A stretch of 64,000 bases of DNA, from assembly GCA_030435675.1 (NCBI GenBank), contig CM059622.1:15314001-15378000 (forward strand). The letters are read 5' to 3'. Under the pieces are notes generated by a model. It had not been told where the DNA came from and ran no database searches. It worked only from the letters and a program-made list of their open reading frames with translations. The number at the start of each line of letters is the position of its first letter. Within the stretch, counting starts at the first letter, position 1. Source of the DNA: Steinernema hermaphroditum. Taxonomy: Eukaryota > Nematoda > Chromadorea > Rhabditida > Steinernematidae. A program made the translations under genes and the position numbers. Below are positions 56,839 to 64,000 of the stretch, piece after piece.

Positions 56839-56876
56839 GAAATATTCTACAGAGACGGGACATGAAAAGAAAAGAG

Positions 56877-57719
56877 TTAGTCCTTAAGGCGAATCTGCAG
56901 ATGACCGCTCCGCTGAGCTTTGCAGATATTGTAAAGAAGCAGGACATGGCTCATAATTAGGTATAGTGCTCTGAAGATCAAAACCATCAAAGCTGCGTCA
57001 AAGCATACTTTAATTGGATGTCCTGAGGGAATAATGAATGCACAATTCATCAGACCACGAGAAGGGATCCAAACGAAAAACTCAAAGGCAAGATAACCGT
57101 AACACCTGCTTTTCACAGAGTTCAAATACTCGTACGTCTTCTCGTACATTAGCAGCACACACTTCTTCGTTCCTTTTCCTCTCAGGACCCTATCCACATC
57201 CTTGGCGATGCAGTACTGTGATGAGAAAGCCGGCACTGAGACGATCTTCGGCTCGTGGTCTTTTTCCTCGTCTTCATTCTCCTCGTCAGATCTTTTCCCC
57301 AATAAGGTGGACGCCTCTCGAAGCAGCATACGGAATGTCCAGAAATGTTCGCCAGATATTGTACATAAAAACATACAGGAAATCACCCAAAAAATAAGGA
57401 ATTTGTAGTGAGCGGGGGTAAGACCGATGGAACTAAAAACCAAACAAAAGTAAAAGCCGATTAAGAAATTAACAAAAAGCCACATATAGATAAAGTCGAC
57501 GATGGAAGGATTTGCAACGCTATAGCGATATAATTTCTTATCCACAATATATTCCTTGAAGTTGGGGTCAAACAAACGAAAGAATTGGGGCACTCCGTCA
57601 AGTAACCAGTGAGGATCTTCTACCAATATTTCTCTATATAAACTTATATCGCCAGCGTCATCTTCGCTCTCGTCGTGTACGCTTTTAAAGGGACGGCCGG
57701 GAACGGTTTCACTCGCCAT
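56877..57719 (-). CDS. four-helix membrane protein of unrecognised family, paralog B
   Basis: Intronless and exactly 280 residues, like paralog A. The ATG chosen matches that of paralog A (MAS); an upstream in-frame Met at 57797 would add 26 unconserved residues. Helices lie at about 71-93, 103-128, 206-226 and 238-260. The acidic loop (SDEENEDEEKDHEPKIVSV) between helices 2 and 3 and the motifs PHWLLDGVPQFF, VDKKLYRYSVANPSIVD and YEKTYEYLNSVKSRCYGY are shared. The helices have diverged more than the loops, suggesting the soluble parts carry the function. Topology with an even helix number predicts both ends on the same side. No known receptor, channel or transporter motif is seen. Confidence 0.75.
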   Translation of the reverse strand: MASETVPGRPFKSVHDESEDDAGDISLYREILVEDPHWLLDGVPQFFRLFDPNFKEYIVDKKLYRYSVANPSIVDFIYMWLFVNFLIGFYFCLVFSSIGLTPAHYKFLIFWVISCMFLCTISGEHFWTFRMLLREASTLLGKRSDEENEDEEKDHEPKIVSVPAFSSQYCIAKDVDRVLRGKGTKKCVLLMYEKTYEYLNSVKSRCYGYLAFEFFVWIPSRGLMNCAFIIPSGHPIKVCFDAALMVLIFRALYLIMSHVLLLYNICKAQRSGHLQIRLKD

Positions 57720-58397
57720 GGCGTCGATCGAACATCGGAATGGTAGTGATGTAGCCGTTCTTGTGGAAGATGTGCTAATTTTACAGCACAGATGCACATG
57801 TGAAACGTCGATAACAGCAATGAGAAATTTAGCATCGTCAGTAAGGCCTAATCTGAACTCATCTTGAGGGATTGAAATCCCAGCTCATTTCAGAGGGGAC
57901 GGTCTGTAAGAAGTAAGACAGGAGGGGTTCGAATTCGAGTTCGCTTTAAATCTATAGACATATGGGCGGTTTCCGGGTGGCGTTAAGAATTTTTGAAGAA
58001 CTAAATTTAAACAAATAATGAAGGCAAGAAAAAAGAAAAAAAAGGCAAGCGAAACATGCTGAACCTCGCAGTGTTTAAGTCTCTACTTTGGAATTTGGTA
58101 GAGACTCTCTAATCATCTACTTTGGAATTTGGTAGAGACTCTCTACCAAATTCCAAAGTCTGACTTTTCGGTTTCTAACATCGAGCAGCTGCACTCGAAT
58201 GTTCTTTAGTTTAGTTTAATCATCTTAACTTTAGTTCGGGCACCAGACCCGACAACTCGAACCTCACGGACCGGCTGAACCAATGCCCATCTCTGATGGT
58301 GACGCGTGTAATTTCCATGCGAAACCGTGTGAAATTCAATTCACACTTTCGAATGTATCCACTGTGAGTCAAATCATAGCGTTCCGCAAACAGAACG
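57720..58397. other. intergenic with clustered palindrome, gene B to F-box-like gene
   Basis: At 58078-58165 CTACTTTGGAATTTGGTAGA occurs twice in direct orientation and once inverted (TCTACCAAATTCCAAAG), so alternative hairpins can form. The flanks should contain the promoters of the two divergent genes. Confidence 0.5.
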
Positions 58398-59257
58398 ATG
58401 GAGTCGCTCTCTCCCGAGCTCGTCGCTGCTATCCTCGACGCCGTCAACTTCAAGCTTTACCTCAGCGTTTTGATGCGACTGTCGAGATCGCTTTTCTGAA
58501 AGGATCATATCTTGTGGACTACTCTATGAAGAAAGATCTTCTCACTTGTGAGGCTAATTCCATCTTTTATTCTGATCGATCGATACGTCCTTGGACATAC
58601 TCTGACAGCGATTCGGGGAACATCGAAACAATGTACCTGTCCGTGAAGACGATGGATCATCAACTGGACATCGGACTGCAGGGAGGTATCCGTCAGAGTC
58701 GCCCTTCTTTCCTCCGAAAAATGCACAAAGTTTTCCGCCTTATGACTGCGTGTCGCATCGTCACTATTGATATCGATGAACTTGAAGACTATCCGGGTGA
58801 CCTCCTCGATTTACTACCTGAAGGTACGCTTCCAGGGAAGCTCGTCTTGAACACAGTCAAGTGTAATTCTATTCCACCCTTCGACATCCCAATCCGCCTG
58901 CGGAGAGCTCCTTTTGACACACTCAACGCCGAAACTCTTCGGCACGCGTCGACTCTTCGAGATAAGGACGCACTAGACTGGCTCGTGGATATGTGGTCAA
59001 GACAACAGCGCATGTGGAAGGAGCCAATCTCGATCCGATTCGAATATCCAGCTTTTCCGTCGCATTACTACTACAAGCGTCGGAATTTAAGCCACTATCT
59101 AGAAGTTAAATACGAGGAAGATCTAGGTTTTCCCGTGGCAAAGATACGCACAACTGTCGACAGACCGTATTCTCCCGTTTATTCTTTTTTCATGACACTT
59201 ACTCTTGTAATTGCAGCTGAAATCGCATTAATTCTTCAGTATTATGCCAAACATTGA
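58398..59257 (+). CDS. F-box-like protein with C-terminal membrane helix, frame not resolved
   Basis: The ATG at 58398 opens MESLSPELVAAILDAVNFKL, which resembles a short N-terminal F-box (LSPELV..IL....). After about 33 codons that frame stops. A second frame, open to 59257, continues with FLKGSYLVDYSMKKDLLT and over 230 residues of unassigned domain (RIVTIDIDELEDYPGDLLDL, LDWLVDMWSRQQRMWKEPIS). It ends in a hydrophobic segment, SFFMTLTLVIAAEIALILQ, that looks like a membrane anchor. A short intron (for example from GTTTTG at about 58463 to AAG at about 58530) could join them, otherwise there is a frameshift. F-box proteins recruit substrates to SCF ubiquitin ligases; a tail anchor would place that on a membrane. 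Family assignment is weak. Confidence 0.5.
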
Positions 59258-60426
59258 GCATCGATAATGTTTGTATCTCTGTATGAGTGGTTTCCCACTA
59301 TAAATGTCTTCCTAATTACAAGTTGCAATGATTCGGTTTTCGATTCGTTCCAGCAGCTCATTTGGCGCATAAAGATGGTCAGTCGTCGAATAATTTCTCC
59401 GAAATCCAGCTTGCTCCTCAGGTTGTAAACGAGAGGAGAGCGCCTTTTCTGATGAGTCTGCTTCGGTTTAGGGAGCTCAGATGACGATTAGATAGAGCTA
59501 AGAGAGTGATAGATAAACAGCAAAAAAAGAAATCTCTCAGCTCAAAATGGAGAGTCATTCCGAGGCTCAACCTGAAAATGTGAGGTTTGAGGCACCATTT
59601 CTTAAGTGTGACTTTTTCCACATTTGGTCTCCATTTCCGTAAAGTAAGCGTGAGGTCGTGGAGTCGCTATGCGTACATGGCAGCTGTGAGTGAGCGCTAC
59701 CTGCTCTATATCCCCATTCTTTGTTACGGTACTTAACCAATTGGAAACGTTGGCGTTAACGGAACATGATCCGATCCGATGATCCGAAAAGACCATCTTT
59801 TTGAGATTAGCTCATGTTGTGATAAACGACCAAATATAGGAATAGGTGCGTTCGGTAGGTTAGATAGTTGAAAGCAGTCGCCGTCCATCACACAATTAAT
59901 ACCATAGGAACCCCGTACATCACCTCGCATTTCGCCATCTCGAGGTGCCAGAAAAATGACCGTCAAGATAGAATAAGCCTCCAACACCAGGAGGGAATGC
60001 AATGTACAAGTAGCCAATTATAGTGTGGGGTGAGAGTTCGCTATACTGAACAACGCACTAATCACTTTTGCCGCAGTTTTTGCCGCAGTTTTTATTTGCG
60101 ATCGGTTACTGGTGCAACCTAGCCGCTTTCTGCACTTAATCCAGATTTTCAGCTGTGATAGCGTTTCAGTTTGTCAACATTGCGCCAACAAACTCCTGAT
60201 CTTCTAGTTAGATCTAAGCCCCACTCAATCTGCTCCATGTCGAAGTCAAGTTTCGAGGGTTAAAAGTCACATTCATGAGAACGATTTATCCTTCAAATCC
60301 AAATTTCGCCGGATCCGCTCTCAATTTAGGTTGCTTAATGTTATCCTGTTGTGCAGATAACTTTGAATTCACTATCTTCTTGCTCCAGGATTTGACGCTT
60401 CCTGTTCTCGCTTCGGCTGCTGCCGC
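59258..60426. other. intergenic
   Basis: No gene recognised. A small tandem TTTTGCCGCAG pair lies near 60067. The rest is unremarkable. Confidence 0.3.
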
Positions 60427-60847
60427 TTAAGGGCCATTTATAGTCTGCGCGACACAAAACCCCTTTTTTGTGTCGCTTAGCTTGTCTACGCGTGACTATG
60501 TACGCAAAACCAAATAAAACTGCACAGTGATGATGCTTTCGGATCGGGATATAAAATCATCAGCATAAAAAATTTTTAGGTTGACTTTGCGTAGGTTAAC
60601 TTAACTGTCGCTTAGCTTTAACTTGACTGTCGCGCAGCTGTGTCGCGTAGCTAAGCGACAGTCAAGTTAAAGCTAAGCGACAGTTAAGTTAACCTACATG
60701 TCATGTCCCACAATTTTTTTCTTTTGATGGTTTGATAGCCCGATCCGAAAGCATCATGACTGTGCAGTTTTATTTGGTTTTGCATATATAGTCACGCGTA
60801 GACAAGCTAAGCGACACAAAAAAGGGGGTTTTGTGTCGCGCAGACTA

Positions 60848-61683
60848 CAGGGTGTACCATAAATACTGTAAGTGGTAAAAATAGCCACAACTATCCATTT
60901 TATGCATCAAACGACCCGTTTTATATAACATTTGAAAGCGCAGTAAATTCTAAACAAGATACAATCAATCGCATTCAAAATGACTTCCGTCTGCGGCAAT
61001 GCAAGCGTCCAACCGTTTCCGGAAATTCTTCAAAATGGTCGCGATCATTTTTGGGGTGACTTCTTCCCAGGCCTTCTCCAGAGCGCGTTTCAGGGAGTCG
61101 ATGGACTTGTGCTTGATAGCGCACGCCTTCTGCTCCATGATCCCCCAGATTGCGTAGTCGAGCGGGTTCAAATCTGGGGAATTGGACGGCCAAACGTTCT
61201 TCGTCCAGAAGCCCGGGAGGCTGGCCTCGCACCACTGGTCTTCCCCAAACCGGAAATCCCTCCCCAGACCATGACCGACTTCGGGAAATGGCTGTTTTCG
61301 GCTTTGACGATGCGCGGGGAGCCTTTCGGGAGCAGCTCGCGTCGGTTCTGACTGTTCCGATACGATTCCACTGTGAAGATCTTCTCGTCCGTGAACAAGA
61401 TTCGCCGCAGGGCGTCGCCTACTGGAACACATACTGGAATTTCAGGAGTTTCGCAATCTTAGAAATCGGCATTCCTCGCTTGTGGTGGGCGACGATTGCG
61501 GAACGGTCTTCTTCGGAAACCATTTTTTCTGGATAACAGCGAATAAATACCAGCGAAAAACACATTTTCTACACCAAAAAGAAGCGACAAACACGAATAA
61601 AGCAATTGCGGCGAGCGAAAATGCGGAAAAGCTTTAAAAAAATTATGAATTCGGACGACTTACAGTATTTATGGTACACCCTG
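60848..61683 (-). mobile_element. mariner-type transposon, internally deleted, 836 bp
   Basis: Inverted ends CAGGGTGTACCATAAATACT and AGTATTTATGGTACACCCTG are perfect, and TA flanks both sides (60846-60847 and 61684-61685). Full-length relatives are about 1.3 kb, so 400-500 bp are missing. The intact ends suggest recent movement using a transposase from elsewhere. Confidence 0.9.
60965..61523 (-). pseudogene. mariner transposase, internally deleted
   Basis: The minus strand starts MVSEEDRSAIVAHHKRGMPI, the first helix-turn-helix, and then jumps within a few codons to ILFTDEKIFTVE. That is the region of the first and second catalytic Asp. It continues through LLPKGSPRIV and VMVWGGISG, where a further frame change occurs. 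The C-terminus is intact in another frame: WPSNSPDLNPLDYAIWGI (third catalytic Asp) through FRKRLDACIAADG. The second helix-turn-helix and linker are deleted, so the product cannot be functional. Confidence 0.85.
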
Positions 61684-61699
61684 TATAAATGGCCCTTTA

Positions 61700-62009
61700 C
61701 GCTGCGTTTATCCTCCGTTGCAGAATTTTTTTCCTGCTTAATTGTGCTGTACCGCTCACCGTTGCTTTGCTTGTTGTTGTTGTTGTTAGCTCTGCTATAT
61801 AGACAAGGATGGAATTGAGGGAACGCGACGCAGTCGAAACGCAGGGTTTATTATGCCACCGAATAAGGAACTTCGGGGAATGTCTAGAGAGAGCAAAGAT
61901 GTGATTATGGATGTACTTCTCATCAGTTTGCAGTATCGTTCGCGACCAATTATCGCGTTCTTATAATCTCTTCAAGCAGCCTTTCTGTGCATATAATTTG
62001 TACGCAACT
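61700..62009. other. intergenic
   Basis: No feature supported beyond possible promoter sequence of the small frame at 62010. Confidence 0.3.
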
Positions 62010-62294
62010 ATGTCTGCATCTGTTACTTTTCAGCCTGAGAACACTCGCATCAACTCTACTATTCTCACGTGCACCGCTATACGATTACCGGACTTCATCG
62101 TTGACGACCTAAAGAACTAACTGTTCGAGCTTCTCTTTCTGATATCGAACACTTTCACCTTTCCGACGAGCAGGTACAGAAGGACGTCTCTAGCTACGAA
62201 AAGCCGCGAATTGGAATCCGCTCCGTGAGTAATTGCTCGTAAACCGTATTATCCTTTATTCTTAAAGATAGATCAGTACCCGAACGCGTCTTGA
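62010..62294 (+). pseudogene. possible small gene, frame-broken
   Basis: The ATG at 62010 opens MSASVTFQPENTRINSTILT up to DDLKN and a stop at 62118. One base later a second frame is coding-like: LTVRASLSDIEHFHLSDEQV, then EKPRIGIRS, ending at a GTGAGT donor (62225). An acceptor at 62267 would add IDQYPNAS and a stop. Together this looks like an approximately 85-residue gene with a frameshift at 62115. No family recognised. Confidence 0.35.
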
Positions 62295-62424
62295 CTGTTG
62301 CACGACAATGATTGCCATCCGCTGTCGCGCCAAGTCATTATTTGTCATTAGTTTGCTAACGGTTGCTTATTTCTCTGCAGTGGTTGACGTCGAAAATCGT
62401 TTTGCCACAGGCTTCTTTTCTACA

Positions 62425-62472
62425 AGTAGAACTGTACTTTTACTACAAGTAGAACTGTACTTTTATTTTAAC
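62425..62472. repeat. short direct repeat, 22-24 bp twice
   Basis: CTACAAGTAGAACTGTACTT occurs twice in tandem. The unit contains AGTAGAACTGTACT, itself partly palindromic. Confidence 0.75.
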
Positions 62473-62506
62473 AAAACCACGAAATAAACTCGTAAAAACT
62501 CGTATC

Positions 62507-62675
62507 TTGACAAAACCGGCCAAAATTGACAAAATCGACCAAAATTGACAGAATGGTATTTAGATTGACAAAACTGTATTTATCTTGACAAAAGTATTTT
62601 TTTAATTGACAAAACTGAATTTATCTTGACAAAACCAATTTTCACTGACAAAACAGAATTCCACTGACAAAACGT
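62507..62675. repeat. minisatellite, nine units of about 20 bp with TTGACAAAAC core
   Basis: TTGACAAAA or a one-base variant recurs at about 62507, 62526, 62545, 62565, 62585, 62606, 62626, 62645 and 62664, a spacing of 19-21 bp. The bases between cores vary (CTGTATTTA, GAATTTATC). It lies just downstream of the Gly/His-rich protein gene. Confidence 0.85.
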
Positions 62676-62745
62676 TTTTTAACCGCTAACTGCAAAGATC
62701 AAAGTTTTTTATCAACAAATTTATCACAAACAGAAAAGGAACTAT

Positions 62746-63317
62746 TCAATAGTCATCCTCTTCGGGTTCTTCTTCCGGCTCTTCTTCGGACTCTTCTTCG
62801 GGCTCCTCGTCGGGCTCCTCTTCGGGCTCATCCGAGCTTTCTTCGGAGCTCTCTTCGGAGCTTTGCCTGGCCTTCTTTCTCGCCCGCCTTCCAGAAGCGG
62901 AAGGCGGGGCATGGACGTGGACCACCACCGGGATGGAGAGGTTCTGATTAAGGTGGTTGTTGCCACCCGTGATGCGCCCGCCATGGATGTCGCCATGGCG
63001 CATGCCCCCATGGCGCACACCTCCTTGGCGGGCCCCTCCATGGCGCATCCCGCCATGGCGAGTGCCCCCGTGGCGGTACGTTCCACCACTGATGTCTGCG
63101 GCGACATCAGTGGCGGTGTCGGCCTCGACTTTGGAGTCGACGGTGACGTCGACTCCCGCCAGACTAGAATTATAAAGCACCGGTTACAATAACGCTGAAG
63201 CATTGAGCACCTTCTGGGAATCCGGAGCACGACTTCGCCCCCCTCTTCGTCGATCTCGACAACGGGGAATGGGGACACCACGACGATCAGGAGGAACAAG
63301 GAACACACAAGATACAT
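62746..63317 (-). CDS. secreted Gly/His-rich protein with acidic tail
   Basis: Two exons (63211-63317 and 62746-63163) with a 47-nt intron encode 174 residues. The start follows TTCTCAG, an acceptor suited to trans-splicing. Residues 1-20 (MYLVCSLFLLIVVVSPFPVV) are a signal peptide. The middle has seven imperfect RHGG triplet-type repeats (HGGTRHGGMRHGGARQGG), then ITGGNNHLNQNLSIPV. A basic GRRARKKARQ lies before a Ser/Glu/Pro-rich tail of repeated EEP/EES units ending EEDDY. Gly/His repeats can bind metal ions and acidic repeats can bind calcium or basic proteins, but the function is unknown. I recognise no family. Confidence 0.7.
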
Positions 63318-63613
63318 GATGAGTCTGAGAATGAGAACACAGGATACCGCTTTTATATTTTTTTTGCTGTCGGCGGCGCGCGTTATCGGGGTCGAACCGC
63401 ACTTAGGGCATATGTACTTAGACTCTTTAGCTTTTGGTGACTTTACACTTTGCAAATTTATCTTAGGCGTTAGGCGATTCCTTCCACTTTCATTTTGCAA
63501 GAGCAGATCCTTGTACTTAAAAAGGAACCCGCGAGAATTGATTGCTTGCACTCCTTGTCAATTGGCTTGCACTTCCTGATAGATGGCTTGACCAGGCGGA
63601 CCTTGAATGCGCT
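63318..63613. other. divergent intergenic region
   Basis: Roughly 300 bp shared by the minus-strand secreted protein gene and the plus-strand small membrane protein gene. It presumably carries both promoters. I see no repeat. Confidence 0.35.
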
Positions 63614-63621
63614 GTATAAAA
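63614..63621 (+). promoter_or_regulatory. TATA box of the 60-residue membrane protein
   Basis: TATAAAAG lies 37 bp before the ATG at 63658. This leaves only a very short 5' leader. Confidence 0.55.
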
Positions 63622-63657
63622 GAAATAGATACATTATCCTGGCCACATTACGTCCTT

Positions 63658-63840
63658 ATGACTATGGGCGAGTATTCTCCGGTTCGTACTGAAGGAGTCT
63701 TCACGGAGACATGGAAGCGTTTCGTCCTTATCGGCATCGTCTTTGGAATTCTTATTGCTTTCTTCGCAACTGGCTTCTTCCTTTTTGTATTCTCACCAAA
63801 TGGAGACCTTCCGAAGTTTGTGAACCTGATATACAGCTGA
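63658..63840 (+). CDS. small single-helix membrane protein, unrecognised
   Basis: An open frame of 60 residues starts MTMGEYSPVRTEGVFTETWK. It has one strongly hydrophobic helix (VLIGIVFGILIAFFATGFFL) and a short tail SPNGDLPKFVNLIYS. The Met at 63658 is chosen because it follows the TATA box at normal distance; an earlier in-frame Met at 63607 lies upstream of it. No family is recognised. The frame ends 14 bp before three TTAGGC units. Confidence 0.5.
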   Translation: MTMGEYSPVRTEGVFTETWKRFVLIGIVFGILIAFFATGFFLFVFSPNGDLPKFVNLIYS

Positions 63841-63853
63841 GTCGCCTCCCCTT

Positions 63854-63871
63854 TTAGGCTTAGGCTTAGGC
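63854..63871 (+). repeat. interstitial telomere-type repeat, TTAGGC three times
   Basis: Three perfect TTAGGC units, the telomere unit of most nematodes. They follow CTTTT and continue as GGGC. The plus strand is open from here to the window end (PVSSDETLCDEVTPVGQLL), so the units may also be read as part of an exon after a TTTTAG acceptor. Confidence 0.7.
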
Positions 63872-64000
63872 GGGCAAGGCCGGTGTCTAGTGACGAAACT
63901 CTGTGCGACGAAGTTACTCCTGTAGGACAACTTCTCCAAACGAGGCCGATCACCTCAGAACGACTTGAACAACTTATCGGGGACGACGACCAACGAGGCA

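Larger units (their letters stand above)
60430..61696. mobile_element. Harbinger-like fold-back MITE interrupted by a mariner element
   Basis: The tips AGGGCCATTTATAGTCTG (left) and the reverse complement on the right are flanked by TTA at 60427-60429 and 61697-61699. A 3-bp TTA target repeat is typical of PIF/Harbinger. Removing the mariner element (60848-61683) and one TA restores the right arm exactly. The uninterrupted element is about 429 bp and is almost entirely an inverted repeat, with an inner double palindrome (ACTGTCGCTTAGCTTTAACT). It has no coding sequence. Confidence 0.85.

Noticed and set aside
62507..62675. CRISPR array
   Set aside because: Units are about 20 bp with degenerate cores and no long unique spacers, in a nematode genome; it is a minisatellite.

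Overview
The window is nematode nuclear DNA, most likely from a free-living or entomopathogenic member of the order Rhabditida. I do not name a genus. The evidence is: a SAX-7/L1CAM neuronal adhesion gene, a cuticle collagen, an ATRX/XNP-1 remodeler, short introns (often 40-50 nt) with TTTCAG acceptors, acceptor-like sequence just before several start codons (consistent with trans-splicing), a divergent H2A/H2B pair with histone 3' stem-loops, and a run of the nematode telomere unit TTAGGC.

Layout. 53-3130 (+): 3' end of sax-7 (two FN3 domains, membrane helix, FIGQY tail). 3212-5265: a decayed mariner-type element with an 805-bp fold-back element inside it. 5652-7369 (+): SH2-tyrosine kinase of the Fer/Fps type. 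8188-12406 (+): xnp-1/ATRX. 13062-14034: histone H2A (-) and H2B (+). 15183: tRNA-Arg. 15391-16726 (+): trypsin-like protease, followed by fold-back MITEs and an inverted relic of its last exon. 18693-19320 (-): a frame-broken gene fragment. 19588-20529 (-): cuticle collagen. 21849-27217 (-): a complete eight-exon RGK-type GTPase gene (416 aa by my splicing), with tRNAs for Gly, Glu and Asp in its introns and an inverted copy of its seventh exon in its first intron.

27218-48300 is a 21-kb desert without a convincing gene. It carries scattered GC-rich islands, tRNA-derived SINE-like repeats, tandem repeats and small hairpins. From 48383 on, the minus strand carries three members of an unrecognised four-helix membrane protein family: two intact 280-residue genes (48383-49225, 56877-57719) and one pseudogene split by a 705-bp insertion with a 9-bp target repeat (55235-56393). 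Also present are tRNA-Ser (53688), a decayed tRNA-Gly (50135), two long direct repeat pairs and an F-box-like gene (58398-59257).

The last part holds a Harbinger-like MITE interrupted by an internally deleted mariner element (60430-61696), a possible frame-broken small gene, a 20-bp-unit tandem array, a secreted Gly/His-rich protein with an acidic tail (62746-63317), and a 60-residue one-helix membrane protein (63658-63840) followed by three TTAGGC units.

No operon or single pathway links these genes. The strongest candidates for something undescribed are the four-helix family, the SINE-like family, and the 0.8-kb inverted repeat built into the RGK transcript. Exon boundaries were set by hand from GT-AG sites and reading frame and have not been checked against transcripts.
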